Shown here: positions 8,300 through 19,749 of the stretch, piece after piece
How the letters are laid out: the number at the start of each line of letters is the position of its first letter
How positions within the stretch are numbered: the first letter of the stretch is position 1
NCBI GenBank assembly: GCA_902543535.1
Contig: CACBYG010000001.1
Span: 124,001-188,000 of the forward strand
DNA: 64,000 bases
Source of the DNA: an uncultured Pelagibacteraceae bacterium
Lineage (GTDB): Bacteria; Pseudomonadota; Alphaproteobacteria; Pelagibacterales; Pelagibacteraceae
Direction of reading: 5' to 3'
The notes under the pieces: model-generated
The model's database searches: none
The model's input: only the letters and a program-made list of their open reading frames with translations
Told to the model about the DNA's origin: nothing
Program-made: the position numbers and the translations under genes

Positions 8300-9520
8300 T
8301 TATTTTAAAAAACGTAAATCCTTAAAATTATCAATAAAATTAGGAATTTTTTCAAAAGTTCTGTAGTGCGGAATAGATCCCAAGTCTTCATGATATACTG
8401 CCTTGGGAGTCCAGCTCAGAGAAATAATAAAAAAAAGAATGAAAAAATAATAATTTTGTTTAATTAAAAAATTTTGCTCTAATTTTTTGATTCTTTCATA
8501 GTCAATTACTATAAAATCAAGATAATTTAATCCAAAAAATAAAATAAATAAATTTGTGTAACACAAATGAAAGTATCTACCAGTATCGACTGATATAAAA
8601 AATATTAATAAGTTTATTATTGATAAAATTAATAAAATATAAATTATAGGTATATTTGCAATAATTGGGTTACATTTATTTTTGTTAAATTTTGTGAAAT
8701 ATGAAAAAATAAATAATGGACCAAATCCAAATACAAATATGAATGTGTTTCTTGCAAAATGTTGAGGTGACCAGCCTATCTCACCAATATATGTTTTAAT
8801 TTCATTAACGACATAATGTGCTTGAAATCCACAAACTATATTAAATTCTCTTAATAAAGATTCACACATAATTTCTTTATCAATATTCGTAAACTTATTT
8901 AAAAAAAGAAATATAGAAAAAATAAATAATAAAAAAATAGATCCTAATAAAATAAAATTATAATTTTTTTTATTTTTTTTATTCATTACAAACAAAAAAA
9001 ATAAAAAATTTAAAAAGTAAAATACTAATATTTCGTGAGTAAGTAATACAAATATTGATCCGATAAAAAAAATTGTAATTTTTTCTATTAAATTCCTAGC
9101 TAAAAAGATAACGGAGATTAAAAGTAAATTTACTAGAATTTCTTTCCTGCCAATTGCTTCTAATTCCGATAATGGAAAAAATAAAAATAATGGAGAAAAA
9201 ACTACAAGCAAACTTAATTTAGAATATTTAATATTTTTAATTAAATGATAAATCATATAATAAAAGGTCCCATATAAAACTATCTGTAAAATTAATAAAC
9301 TAAATTTGAAATTTATTTCTAAGAGATTGCTTAATCTATAAAAAATTTCACCCAATAATCCTCTTCTTACAAAACCACCTTGATATGTAATTATCCACTC
9401 AGACATAGCATTATATGATTGAACACTATTTAGACTTGATAAGTAAAATGTAATTAATAAGAAAAGAATTATTAGATATAATTTGAAAATTTTATGGAAA
9501 TTTAAGGTATGGCTGTCCAT
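8300..9520 (-). CDS. Polytopic membrane protein, possibly polysaccharide polymerase-like
   Basis: 406 aa, many predicted TM segments, motif QGGFVRRGLLGEIFYRL. Confidence 0.6.
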   Translation of the reverse strand: MDSHTLNFHKIFKLYLIILFLLITFYLSSLNSVQSYNAMSEWIITYQGGFVRRGLLGEIFYRLSNLLEINFKFSLLILQIVLYGTFYYMIYHLIKNIKYSKLSLLVVFSPLFLFFPLSELEAIGRKEILVNLLLISVIFLARNLIEKITIFFIGSIFVLLTHEILVFYFLNFLFFLFVMNKKNKKNYNFILLGSIFLLFIFSIFLFLNKFTNIDKEIMCESLLREFNIVCGFQAHYVVNEIKTYIGEIGWSPQHFARNTFIFVFGFGPLFIFSYFTKFNKNKCNPIIANIPIIYILLILSIINLLIFFISVDTGRYFHLCYTNLFILFFGLNYLDFIVIDYERIKKLEQNFLIKQNYYFFILFFIISLSWTPKAVYHEDLGSIPHYRTFEKIPNFIDNFKDLRFLK

Positions 9521-9536
9521 TTACCTATTAGAGTCT

Positions 9537-11360
9537 TTAACTCTCTAAAAAGCTTTTTAATTGTTTAGATCTGCTTGGATGTTTAAGCTTTCTTAAAGCT
9601 TTAGCTTCTATCTGACGAATTCTTTCTCTAGTCACTGAAAATTGTAAACCAACCTCTTCCAAAGTATGATCGGTATTCATGCCTACTCCGAACCTCATTC
9701 TTAATACTCTTTCTTCTCTTGGAGTTAAAGTAGATAGAATTTTTGTAGTTGCTTCCCCTAAATTTGATTTAATTGCTTGTTCTAGTGGTGCCAATGCTTT
9801 TGTATCCTCAATAAAATCTCCTAAGCTACTATCTTCTTCATCACCAACTGGTTTTTCTAAAGAGACTGGCTCTTTTGAAATTTTTAAAACTTTTCTCACT
9901 TTGTCCAATGGCATTCTTAATTTTTGGGCCAATTCTTCAGGTGTAGCTTCTCGACCAAATTCACTCAAAATTAATCTTTGAGTTCTTACAATTTTATTAA
10001 TTGTTTCTATCATGTGAACTGGAATTCGAATTGTTCTAGCTTGATCTGCAATTGATCTGGTTATAGCTTGTCTAATCCACCAAGTGGCATAGGTTGAAAA
10101 TTTGTACCCTCTTCTATATTCGAATTTATCTACTGCTTTCATTAAACCTATATTACCCTCCTGAATTAAATCTAAAAACTGAAGTCCTCTATTTGTGTAT
10201 TTTTTAGCGATTGAAATAACTAATCTTAAATTAGCTTCAACCATCTCCTTTTTTGCAATTCTCGACTCTTTTTCACCTTTTTGGACTCTGCTAACAAGTT
10301 TTTTAAAATCTGTCACTGAAATCCCAAGCTTATGACTAATCTCAATTAATCTTTCTCTAATATTTTTAAATTCCTCTTTGTTTTTTGAAAAAAACTGTTT
10401 CCATATATTGTTGGTATCTAAAAATTTTTTTAGGTTTGGATTAATTTCATTTCCAATATAAAATTTAATAAATTCATTCCTTGGAATTTTATGATCCATT
10501 GCAAGCCTCAAAAGATTTCCTTCAAGTGAAACAATTTTTTTATTTTCAATATAATGTTTCTGGACAAGTTCTTCTAAAACTGATGGAGATAATTGAAGTG
10601 ATTTAATATTTTCCAAAATATCATTAACAATTTTATCGTGGCCTTTTTCCTTTGCTGGCGAAAAGTTTTGTGAATTTAAAATACAGTCTAATTTTTCTTT
10701 TTGGTATTTTATTAATTTTGTGTACTCTTTAGTTAGTGTATTGACAGTTTTTAAAACTTTAGGCTTAATTTCAGTTTCCATTGCAGCAAGAGTGGGATTA
10801 AAGTCTTCATCCTCATCAGATGATCCTTCTTCCTTATCGGTTTCTCCAGCATTTTTTTGTTTTGCACTTGGCCCAGTTGACTCATCTTCCATATAATTTG
10901 TGTCAATATCTATAATTTCTCTTACTAAGATTTCATCTTTTTGTAATTTCTCATTCCATTCAAAAAATTGTTGGGCTGTAATTGGACTTTGAGAAAGTGC
11001 AATTAACATCACATCTTTTCCTGCCTCAATTCTTTTTGCGATTGCAATCTCACCTTCTCTAGAAAGAAGTTCCACTCCACCCATCTCACGTAAATACATT
11101 CTGATAGGGTCATCACTTTTTTCAATTGTTTTGCCTTCCTCCTTATTTGAATTTTCTTTTTTTCTTAAGACTTTAAAATCAGATTTTTTTTCAACTAAGG
11201 AAACATTTTCATCTAAAATATGTATGAACGCTTGAGCCAAGTTATCGTCAGATAAATTTCTTTTTCCAAGAGACTTGCTCAATTCCTCATAGGTTATAAA
11301 ACCTCTATGAGTTCCACGACCCATTAATCTAGCAAATGATTTTGTTATAATTCTTTCCAC
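9537..11360 (-). CDS. rpoD: RNA polymerase sigma factor RpoD (sigma70)
   Basis: Regions 2-4: [58 protein letters not shown]-terminal HTH. Confidence 0.98.
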   Translation of the reverse strand: MERIITKSFARLMGRGTHRGFITYEELSKSLGKRNLSDDNLAQAFIHILDENVSLVEKKSDFKVLRKKENSNKEEGKTIEKSDDPIRMYLREMGGVELLSREGEIAIAKRIEAGKDVMLIALSQSPITAQQFFEWNEKLQKDEILVREIIDIDTNYMEDESTGPSAKQKNAGETDKEEGSSDEDEDFNPTLAAMETEIKPKVLKTVNTLTKEYTKLIKYQKEKLDCILNSQNFSPAKEKGHDKIVNDILENIKSLQLSPSVLEELVQKHYIENKKIVSLEGNLLRLAMDHKIPRNEFIKFYIGNEINPNLKKFLDTNNIWKQFFSKNKEEFKNIRERLIEISHKLGISVTDFKKLVSRVQKGEKESRIAKKEMVEANLRLVISIAKKYTNRGLQFLDLIQEGNIGLMKAVDKFEYRRGYKFSTYATWWIRQAITRSIADQARTIRIPVHMIETINKIVRTQRLILSEFGREATPEELAQKLRMPLDKVRKVLKISKEPVSLEKPVGDEEDSSLGDFIEDTKALAPLEQAIKSNLGEATTKILSTLTPREERVLRMRFGVGMNTDHTLEEVGLQFSVTRERIRQIEAKALRKLKHPSRSKQLKSFLES

Positions 11361-11427
11361 GGCATTAAAAGTTTGGAAGTCTTATATAATGTCAAATCTG
11401 TAAAAATCCACGATTAAATTAGTAGTA

Positions 11428-13203
11428 TTAATTGAGATTCTGCTTTTTTTTCAGCTCTTTTAGCTCATTAAATGTGGTCTCACTCATATCGACTGAGAAC
11501 TTCGATTCTAATTCTTGAATTCTAAACTCAAGATCGTAATTCATCAAATCTCTTGAAATATCCTCTAACAATTCGATCGTTTTTTGATCATCATCTGCTT
11601 GATTTTTAAGAATATGTTTGATGGGTGCAAATTTATTTATCTTTTCTAACAATTGGTTGTCTAACTTTAAATCCTCAATTGTAATTTGATCTCCAGATTT
11701 TAGTTTTTTAATTACTAGCTCAAATATTTTTTTATTAATCTCAGTAAAAAACTTAATATTTTCAATTAAATGAACATTTGCTTGTAACAAATTTAAATTA
11801 TTCATCACTAAATATAATAAAGAAAACTCTTTAAGCTCAACCCCTGTCAATGATTGACTTGCATTGAAATGTTTCTTGGTTGTGTCTAATGATTTAGTTC
11901 TTTTAACAAAAAATTTTTTGTTATTTTGATTGGAATGTGGTGTTAATTCAGCAATTTTTTCTAAAAAATATTCTAGTACATATTTTTTTATAAAGTCATC
12001 TTTAATTGTACTTGCAATACTTCTCAATTTTTTTTCAAAAATTGCTAATGAGGAGGGATTGTTTTCTGTTTGCTTTTTATAATGACTAAAAATAAATTGA
12101 TGGATAGAAAGTTTACTTTGTTTTGTAAAATCAATGAAATTAGCTTTACCATTTTTATTCACATAACTGTCAGGGTCCTCCTTATCTGGTAAAAATAAAA
12201 ATGAAATATTTTTTTCTGGTTTTAATTCTTTGATAGAGTTCTCTGCTGCTCTTAATGCAGCCTTATAGCCACTTTCATCACCATCGAAACATATAATAAT
12301 ATCATCAAAAAATTGGTTAAGAGTTAAAATTTGTTTGTCTGTCAAAGAAGTTCCAAGATTGGCAACTACATTATCAATCCCATTTTTACTTAAACCGATA
12401 ACATCCATATATCCCTCAACTAAATAGATGTGATTTATTTTATTAGAAAGTTTTCGAGCTAAATCTAAATTATACAAATTAGATCCTTTTTTAAAAAAAT
12501 TTGTTTCAGGGGAATTTATATATTTAGCCAAGTAATCTACTTTTTCAATTATTCTCCCCCCCAAAGCTATTGGTTGACCCGAGATGTTATTGATTGGAAA
12601 AATTAGTCGTCCTCTAAATCTTTCAACATATGTTTTATTTTTTTCATCTAAGTAAAATATACCCGTTTCAAGTAAAGTTTGCTCACTATAATTATATTTT
12701 AATTTCTCAAAGAAATTTGGATTTTTTTCTATGTATCCAATTTTAAATTTTTTAACCTCTTCTTTAGTTAAAGATCTATTTTTTAAATAATTCCTTGCAA
12801 TAGAATAGCCCTCGTTTTTTAATAATTCACCGTGATAAAAATTTACGTACTGGCTAAAGATTGATTGGTATTCTTTCCATTTTTTTTCTCTTTCTTCATC
12901 CTGTTTTGAAAACATATAAGGCTGCATTCCAGCTAATTGAGCCAAATGCTTTACTGCCTCTCCAAATTTAAGATTTTGAATTTTCATAATAAAATCAAAA
13001 ATATTTCCGTGCTCTGATGTTGCAAAACAATGATAAAATTCTTTTTCATCATTTACCGTAAATGAAGGTGTTTTTTCGTTTTTAAATGGAGACAAGCCAA
13101 CAAACTCTTTACCCCTTTTTTTTAAGGAAACAGTTTTTGAGACAACTGTTGATACTTTTAATCTTGTCTTTATTTCATCAAGGTATTCTTTTGGATACTT
13201 CAT
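11428..13203 (-). CDS. dnaG: DNA primase DnaG (degenerate zinc-binding motif)
   Basis: SPFKNEKTPSF, TOPRIM-region VEGYMDVI and CFDGDESGYKAA motifs; adjacent to rpoD. Confidence 0.95.
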   Translation of the reverse strand: MKYPKEYLDEIKTRLKVSTVVSKTVSLKKRGKEFVGLSPFKNEKTPSFTVNDEKEFYHCFATSEHGNIFDFIMKIQNLKFGEAVKHLAQLAGMQPYMFSKQDEEREKKWKEYQSIFSQYVNFYHGELLKNEGYSIARNYLKNRSLTKEEVKKFKIGYIEKNPNFFEKLKYNYSEQTLLETGIFYLDEKNKTYVERFRGRLIFPINNISGQPIALGGRIIEKVDYLAKYINSPETNFFKKGSNLYNLDLARKLSNKINHIYLVEGYMDVIGLSKNGIDNVVANLGTSLTDKQILTLNQFFDDIIICFDGDESGYKAALRAAENSIKELKPEKNISFLFLPDKEDPDSYVNKNGKANFIDFTKQSKLSIHQFIFSHYKKQTENNPSSLAIFEKKLRSIASTIKDDFIKKYVLEYFLEKIAELTPHSNQNNKKFFVKRTKSLDTTKKHFNASQSLTGVELKEFSLLYLVMNNLNLLQANVHLIENIKFFTEINKKIFELVIKKLKSGDQITIEDLKLDNQLLEKINKFAPIKHILKNQADDDQKTIELLEDISRDLMNYDLEFRIQELESKFSVDMSETTFNELKELKKKQNLN

Positions 13204-13685
13204 TATTTATTCAATAAGTCTTTGATCATCGGGCCTGCTTTAGCAAAATCAATTTCATCCGAATGAGTTTTCTTTAACTCACCCATTACTTTACCCATAT
13301 CTTTTATTGAATTAGCACCCACTTTAGCAATTAAATCTGCACAGATTTTTTTGGTTTCCTCTTCTCCAAGTTGCTTTGGAAGAAATCCAGTCAAAATATC
13401 ATATTCATTTTGTTCAACCTCTAGCAAATCATTACGGTTATTTTTTTTATATATATCAATCGATTCGGCTCGTTGTTTAACCATTTTTTTCAAAAGCTTC
13501 TTAATGTCTTCATCGTCTGTATCTTTTTTATTAGGTCCAGATCGGTTAATTATGTCTAGATCCTTAATGGATGATAATATTAACCTATAGGTTGATATCT
13601 TATTTTTATCTTTTAATTTAAGAGCAGTTTTATATTCGTTTTCGATAGTATCTTTTAAAGACATGATTTTTTTAATGTACTTCAA
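13203..13685 (-). CDS. GatB/YqeY domain-containing protein
   Basis: SLKDTIENEYKTALKLKDKNKISTYRLILSSIKD and GKVMGEL motifs; next to dnaG. Confidence 0.88.
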   Translation of the reverse strand: MKYIKKIMSLKDTIENEYKTALKLKDKNKISTYRLILSSIKDLDIINRSGPNKKDTDDEDIKKLLKKMVKQRAESIDIYKKNNRNDLLEVEQNEYDILTGFLPKQLGEEETKKICADLIAKVGANSIKDMGKVMGELKKTHSDEIDFAKAGPMIKDLLNK

Positions 13686-13791
13686 AGAAATAATTCTTCA
13701 AAAGAAAAATTGTTTTTTTACAATTTTATAATACATCTCTGTTGCGATAATAGAGCAATTATTGTATTAACCTTTAACTTATGAGTTGTAA

Positions 13792-14985
13792 TTGATCAAA
13801 AAAGCAAAAAAAACAAACTCAAAAAATTCACAAATTAATACAGGCGTTTTAGTTCTTGAAAATAAGAGGGTTTTTAAGGGGATTGGGATTGGCTATCAAG
13901 GAGAAGCAACTGGAGAAGTTTGCTTTAATACCTCATTAACTGGTTACCAAGAAATTATTTCAGATCCTTCCTATGCAGGACAGATTATAAATTTTACATT
14001 CCCACATATTGGAAATGTTGGAACAAATAGAGAGGATGTTGAGTCTGATAAAATCTGGACAAGAGGAGTCATCTTTAATTCAGAAATAACCTCTCCTTCA
14101 AATTATAGAGCACTTTTACATTTAGATGCTTGGCTTAAAAAAAACAAAATTGTAGGGATTACAGGGCTAGATACTAGAAGTTTAACAAACTTTATTAGGG
14201 ATAAGGGTGCACCAAAGGGAACGATTGCTTACTCAAAAAACGGAAAGTTCAATGTTAGTAAATTAACAAATTCAACAATTAAATGGAGTGGTTTGAAAAA
14301 TCTTGATCTTGCAGAAACTGTTACAACTCAAAAGAACTATATTTGGAAAGGACTTCAAACTTGGAAAAAAGAAATAGGATTTAAAAAGAATACAAAAAAC
14401 CTTTTTCATGTAGTTGCAATTGATTATGGAATAAAAAAAAATATTTTGAGATATTTCTCAGATTTCAAATGTAAAGTAACAGTAGTTTCTTGCAAAACTA
14501 CTGCAGAAAAAATATTAGACCTTAATCCAAATGGGATATTTTTATCCAATGGTCCTGGTGATCCATCGGCGACAGGAAAATATGCAACAGAAATACTAAA
14601 TAAATTAATCAAAAAAAATTTACCTATATTTGGGATTTGTTTAGGTCATCAAATTTTAGCTTTAGCTTTGGGTGGTAAAACAAAAAAAATGAAGTTGGGC
14701 CATAGAGGGGCCAATCATCCTGTTAAAAATTTAGTCCATGATAAAGTTGAAATCACCAGTCAAAATCATGGTTTTGTAGTAGTTGAAGAAACTTTACCTA
14801 AAAAAATTGAAGTTACTCATAAGTCTCTTTTTGATAACACCATTGAAGGAATAAGACTTAAAAACAAACCAATATTTTCAGTACAATATCATCCAGAGTC
14901 TAACCCTGGACCGCAAGATAGTGTCTACCTATTTAAAGAATTTATTAACAATATGAAAAAAGATGCCAAAAAGAAAAGATATTAA
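13792..14985 (+). CDS. carA: Carbamoyl-phosphate synthase small subunit
   Basis: Glutaminase motif [18 protein letters not shown] start, no in-frame ATG until deep in the protein. Confidence 0.96.
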   Translation: MIKKAKKTNSKNSQINTGVLVLENKRVFKGIGIGYQGEATGEVCFNTSLTGYQEIISDPSYAGQIINFTFPHIGNVGTNREDVESDKIWTRGVIFNSEITSPSNYRALLHLDAWLKKNKIVGITGLDTRSLTNFIRDKGAPKGTIAYSKNGKFNVSKLTNSTIKWSGLKNLDLAETVTTQKNYIWKGLQTWKKEIGFKKNTKNLFHVVAIDYGIKKNILRYFSDFKCKVTVVSCKTTAEKILDLNPNGIFLSNGPGDPSATGKYATEILNKLIKKNLPIFGICLGHQILALALGGKTKKMKLGHRGANHPVKNLVHDKVEITSQNHGFVVVEETLPKKIEVTHKSLFDNTIEGIRLKNKPIFSVQYHPESNPGPQDSVYLFKEFINNMKKDAKKKRY

Positions 14986-17900
14986 AAAAATATTAGTTGT
15001 AGGTGCTGGACCTATTATTATCGGTCAAGCATGTGAGTTTGATTACTCAGGTACACAAGCTTGTAAGGCGTTAAAAGATGAGGGTTTTAAGGTAATATTA
15101 ATTAACTCAAATCCTGCAACCATTATGACTGATCCAGATGTTGCGCACAAAACTTATATCGAGCCCATAACATTAGAGGTTTTAGAAAAAATACTTATCA
15201 AAGAAAAACCTGATGCAATTCTTCCAACAATGGGTGGTCAAACTGCGCTCAATCTTGCAATGGAAGCGGAAAAAAAAGGAATTTTAAGAAAATATAAAAT
15301 TGAACTAATAGGCGCAAATTCTAAAGCAATTGCCAATGCAGAGGATAGGAAAAAATTTAGAAAAAATATGATTGATATTGGTTTAGATTTACCTAAATCT
15401 GAGATTGTTAACAATATCAACCAAGCCTCTAAAGTTTTAAAAAAAATTGGTTTACCCGCAATCATAAGACCTGCATTTACACTTGGAGGGCTTGGTGGTG
15501 GTATTGCTAAAAATAAAAAAGATTATTTAAAAATAATTAAAAGTGGGCTTCACGAATCTCCTGTTAGCCAAGTATTAGTCGAAGAATGTTTGGAAGGCTG
15601 GAAAGAATTTGAAATGGAAGTGGTAAGAGATAAAAAAGACAACTGTATTATTATCTGTTCTATTGAGAATGTTGATCCTATGGGAATTCATACTGGAGAC
15701 TCAGTAACTGTCGCCCCTGCACTAACCCTTACTGATAAAGAATATCAAGTGATGAGAAATGCTTCCATTGCTTGCTTAAGAAAAATTGGAGTAGAGACAG
15801 GTGGATCCAATGTTCAATTTGCAATCAATCCAAAAAATGGACGAATGGTTGTTATAGAAATGAACCCAAGAGTTTCAAGATCATCAGCACTCGCATCAAA
15901 AGCAACTGGTTTTCCAATTGCAAAAGTTGCAGCAAAACTTGCTGTTGGTTACACTCTGGATGAATTAAAAAACGAAATTACAAAAGTTACCCCAGCATCC
16001 TTTGAGCCTAGCATTGATTATGTGGTAACAAAAATTCCAAGATTTACTTTTGAAAAATTTTCAACCTCTCCAGCAATATTAGGTACTTCAATGAAATCTG
16101 TTGGAGAAGCAATGGCAATTGGTAGAAATTTCAAAGAGTCGCTTCAAAAAGCATTGGTTTCTCTTGAAACAGGTTTTTCAGGATTAGATAGAGTGTTTGA
16201 TCTAAATAAAAAGCAAATTAAAAAAAAACTTAAAGAAAATATTCCAAATAAACTTCTTGTGGTTGCTGAAGCATTAAGAAAGAAAATTAACTTAAAAAGA
16301 ATATTTAAATTATCTAAAATTGATCCATGGTTTTTAGAGCAAATTAAAGAAATCGTAGACTCAGAGAATATGATCAAAAAGAAAGGATTACCAAAAGATT
16401 TCGCTGAATTTAATAGAGTAAAATCAATTGGCTTTTCTGACAAAAAACTTTCTGAATTAACTAAAACTTCAGAAGATATTGTTAGAAGAAAAAGAACAGC
16501 ACTTAAAATTTTACCAGTTTTTAAAAAAGTTGATACTTGTGCTGCCGAATTTAAATCTTTTACACCTTATATGTATTCAACATACCAAAGAAATTTTTCA
16601 ATCAATTCAGAGTGTGAAGCAGATCCATCAACTAAGAAAAAAATTATTATTTTAGGAGGTGGTCCCAACAGAATAGGACAGGGCATAGAATTTGATTATT
16701 GTTGCTGTCAGGCAAGTTTTTCTCTAAAAGAAGCTGGTTTTGAAACAATCATGATTAATTGTAATCCTGAAACTGTCTCAACCGATTATGACACCAGTGA
16801 CAGACTTTATTTTGAACCCCTAAAGGAAGAATACGTCTTTAACATAATTAAAAAAGAGCAAGAAAAAGGAAATCTTGTTGGAATAATTGCACAGTTTGGT
16901 GGGCAAACACCAATAAAACTTGCAAAATTCTTACACGATCACAAACTTCCAATTCTTGGAACACAGTACACTTCTATAGATTTGGCTGAGGACAGAGATC
17001 GATTTAGAAATTTATTAAATAAACTTAAATTAAAACAAGCTGAAAGTGGTATTGCAAAAACATTTAAACAAGCAATACAAATTTCTGAAAAAATTGGTTT
17101 ACCTTTAATGGTAAGACCTTCTTATGTTTTGGGGGGAAGAGCAATGGAAATTGTTCATGAAAAAAGCCAACTTAAAAATTTTGTAGAGGAGGCCTTTAAA
17201 GCTGCTGAGGAAAATCCAATTTTAATAGATAAATTTATTGATCATGCAATGGAAGTTGATGTTGATGCCATCTCAGATGGAAAACAAGTTCATGTTGCAG
17301 GGATTATGCAACATATCGAGGAAGCTGGTATTCACTCTGGGGACTCTGCATGTAGTTTGCCCCCTGTATCTATAAAACCATTCTTGATAAAAGAAATTGA
17401 AAGCCAAACTAAGAAATTGGCATTAGCTTTAAAAGTTAAAGGTTTCATGAATATTCAATATGCAATTAAAAAAGATGAAATTTACGTAATTGAAGTTAAT
17501 CCTAGAGCAAGCAGAACTGTACCATTTGTATCTAAAGCAAAAGGATTACCCCTTGCAAAAATTGCATCACGTGTCATGGCCGGTGAAAAATTATCTAAAT
17601 TTAATTTAAAAGATAAGTCTAAAGGAATGTATGCAGTTAAAGAAGCTGTGTTCCCTTTTAATAAATTTCCGAACAGCGATCTGCTTCTAGGTCCTGAAAT
17701 GAAATCAACAGGTGAAGTAATGGGATTTGATAAAAACTTTGGAATGGCTTTTGCAAAAAGCCAAATAGCCTCTTCTAACTCTTTACCTAAAGATGGATTG
17801 GCGTTTATCTCTTTAAAAGATAGTCACAAAAATGAAGGAATAGGTCTAGCTAAAGAATTGATTAAATTACAATTTACACTTTGTGCAACTAGAGGAACAG

Positions 17901-18187
17901 CAGAATACATAAGAAAACATGGGATGAAATGTAGAATTATTAATAAAGTCAGTAGTGGCTCCCCTCATATTGTTGATGTGTTAGACTCTAAAAAAATTGC
18001 TCTTGTTATTAATACTGGTGGCGGAAATACTGAACATAGATTAAATGATGCAATAGCACTAAGAAGAGGAACACTTAAAAATAAAGTTCCCTATTGTACT
18101 AATATGTCAACAGCGCTGGCATGTTTAGAGGCAATTAAATCACTTAAAACAAAAAAATTAGAGGTCACCTCTCTACAGGATATTTAA
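14963..18187 (+). CDS. carB: Carbamoyl-phosphate synthase large subunit
   Basis: 1074 aa; duplicated ATP-grasp domains; [19 protein letters not shown] and [17 protein letters not shown]. Confidence 0.98.
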   Translation: MPKRKDIKKILVVGAGPIIIGQACEFDYSGTQACKALKDEGFKVILINSNPATIMTDPDVAHKTYIEPITLEVLEKILIKEKPDAILPTMGGQTALNLAMEAEKKGILRKYKIELIGANSKAIANAEDRKKFRKNMIDIGLDLPKSEIVNNINQASKVLKKIGLPAIIRPAFTLGGLGGGIAKNKKDYLKIIKSGLHESPVSQVLVEECLEGWKEFEMEVVRDKKDNCIIICSIENVDPMGIHTGDSVTVAPALTLTDKEYQVMRNASIACLRKIGVETGGSNVQFAINPKNGRMVVIEMNPRVSRSSALASKATGFPIAKVAAKLAVGYTLDELKNEITKVTPASFEPSIDYVVTKIPRFTFEKFSTSPAILGTSMKSVGEAMAIGRNFKESLQKALVSLETGFSGLDRVFDLNKKQIKKKLKENIPNKLLVVAEALRKKINLKRIFKLSKIDPWFLEQIKEIVDSENMIKKKGLPKDFAEFNRVKSIGFSDKKLSELTKTSEDIVRRKRTALKILPVFKKVDTCAAEFKSFTPYMYSTYQRNFSINSECEADPSTKKKIIILGGGPNRIGQGIEFDYCCCQASFSLKEAGFETIMINCNPETVSTDYDTSDRLYFEPLKEEYVFNIIKKEQEKGNLVGIIAQFGGQTPIKLAKFLHDHKLPILGTQYTSIDLAEDRDRFRNLLNKLKLKQAESGIAKTFKQAIQISEKIGLPLMVRPSYVLGGRAMEIVHEKSQLKNFVEEAFKAAEENPILIDKFIDHAMEVDVDAISDGKQVHVAGIMQHIEEAGIHSGDSACSLPPVSIKPFLIKEIESQTKKLALALKVKGFMNIQYAIKKDEIYVIEVNPRASRTVPFVSKAKGLPLAKIASRVMAGEKLSKFNLKDKSKGMYAVKEAVFPFNKFPNSDLLLGPEMKSTGEVMGFDKNFGMAFAKSQIASSNSLPKDGLAFISLKDSHKNEGIGLAKELIKLQFTLCATRGTAEYIRKHGMKCRIINKVSSGSPHIVDVLDSKKIALVINTGGGNTEHRLNDAIALRRGTLKNKVPYCTNMSTALACLEAIKSLKTKKLEVTSLQDI

Positions 18188-18190
18188 ATT

Positions 18191-19636
18191 TTATACATCG
18201 ACAATTAACGTGTCTTTGGATCCTCCACCTTGAGAACTATTGACTATTGTACTTCCTTTTCTGAGTGCAACTCTTGTTAATCCACCCGTGCTCACATAAG
18301 TAGTTTTTCCACTTAGAACAAACGGCCTTAAATCAAGATGTCTAGGCTCAATATCATTTTCGGTAATTGTTGGTGCTGTTGAAAGAGTTTCAAGTGGTTG
18401 TGCAATATACTCTCTTGGGTTTTTTTTAATTTTGGCAATTACTTCATCTCTTTCTTTTTTATCTGCTTTAGGGCCTATCATTATTCCATAACCACCTGAA
18501 GCATTGGCAGGTTTCACAACTAATTTAGAGATATTTTCAATTACATAGTTTCTTTCATTTTTATTATGACATAAGTAGGTTTCTACCTGGTTCAAGATTG
18601 GTTGTTCACCAAGGTAATAAACAATCATTTTATTAACATAAGAGTAAACTACTTTGTCATCAGCTACTCCAGTGCCTATCGCATTAATTATACCAACATT
18701 TCCTTTACGCCAGCTCTTAAATAATCCTGGTACTCCTATCAGTGAACCTTTGAAAAATACCTTGGGATCTAAAAAATTATCATCAAGACGTCTGTATATA
18801 CAATCAACCTTAAGGGGGCCTTTGACGGTTTTCATGTAAACAATATCGTTCTCAACAAATAAATCTTTTCCTTCAACTAATGCAATTCCCATTTGATCAG
18901 CCAAGAAAGAGTGCTCAAAATAAGCTGAGTTATAAATACCAGGTGTTAAAACTACCATATGAGGGTTTACAGTTTTTTTGGGGATACATTCAACCATACA
19001 GTTGAATAATTTGTTTGTGTATTGATGAATTGATGCAACTTTGTATCTTGTAAATAATTCAGGAAACACATCTCTCATTACCATCCTGTTTTCGAGCATA
19101 TAAGATACACCTGAAGGTACTCTTAGATTGTCCTCTAAAACTAAATAATCACCATTAGTATTTCTTATCAAATCAACTCCAGAAATATTTGACCACGCTT
19201 TGTGTTTAGGGGAAAACCCCTCACATTCTTTTACATAAAAGGGAGAATTAAAAATAATTTCTCTTGGAATGATTCTATCTTTAAATATTTTTTTTTGATT
19301 ATAAACATCGTCAATAAATAAATTTAAAGCTTTTACGCGTTGCTTTAAACCTTTTGAGACCTTGTTCCATTGTGTTTTTGGGATTATTCTTGGAATAATA
19401 TCAAGAGGCCATTTTTTTTCTTCTGCTCTATTATTAGCGGCATATACTCTAAAATTTATTCCTCTTGCACTTATTGTGCTCTGACAATTTTTTTCAATTT
19501 CTTGAAGTTTTTTTTTACCATATCTCTCTAAAATTGATGAAATTATTGTAGCATGCTTTCGAAGTTTATTATCTTTGGTAAAATAACCATCATAAGCATG
19601 TGTTGAATTATAATTTTTCCAGAGCTTTGAGACCAT
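18191..19636 (-). CDS. Circularly permuted ATP-grasp family protein (COG2308-like)
   Basis: FRVYAANNRAEEKKWPLDIIPRIIP, VLEDNLRVPSGVSYMLENR, VVKPANASGGYGIMIGP. Confidence 0.88.
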   Translation of the reverse strand: MVSKLWKNYNSTHAYDGYFTKDNKLRKHATIISSILERYGKKKLQEIEKNCQSTISARGINFRVYAANNRAEEKKWPLDIIPRIIPKTQWNKVSKGLKQRVKALNLFIDDVYNQKKIFKDRIIPREIIFNSPFYVKECEGFSPKHKAWSNISGVDLIRNTNGDYLVLEDNLRVPSGVSYMLENRMVMRDVFPELFTRYKVASIHQYTNKLFNCMVECIPKKTVNPHMVVLTPGIYNSAYFEHSFLADQMGIALVEGKDLFVENDIVYMKTVKGPLKVDCIYRRLDDNFLDPKVFFKGSLIGVPGLFKSWRKGNVGIINAIGTGVADDKVVYSYVNKMIVYYLGEQPILNQVETYLCHNKNERNYVIENISKLVVKPANASGGYGIMIGPKADKKERDEVIAKIKKNPREYIAQPLETLSTAPTITENDIEPRHLDLRPFVLSGKTTYVSTGGLTRVALRKGSTIVNSSQGGGSKDTLIVDV

Positions 19637-19720
19637 AATAATTTAGTGTTTAATACTTGAATAAAATAAGCAAATGCATATTGGATATATCTGTTATGCT
19701 TTTAATTGATTATGAAAAAA

Positions 19721-19729
19721 TGCTATAAT
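19721..19729 (+). promoter_or_regulatory. Predicted extended -10 element (TGCTATAAT) upstream of the Anbu-like protease gene
   Basis: TGN-TATAAT 20 bp upstream of ATG 19750. Confidence 0.5.
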
Positions 19730-19749
19730 TAACTAATTATTAAGATGAG

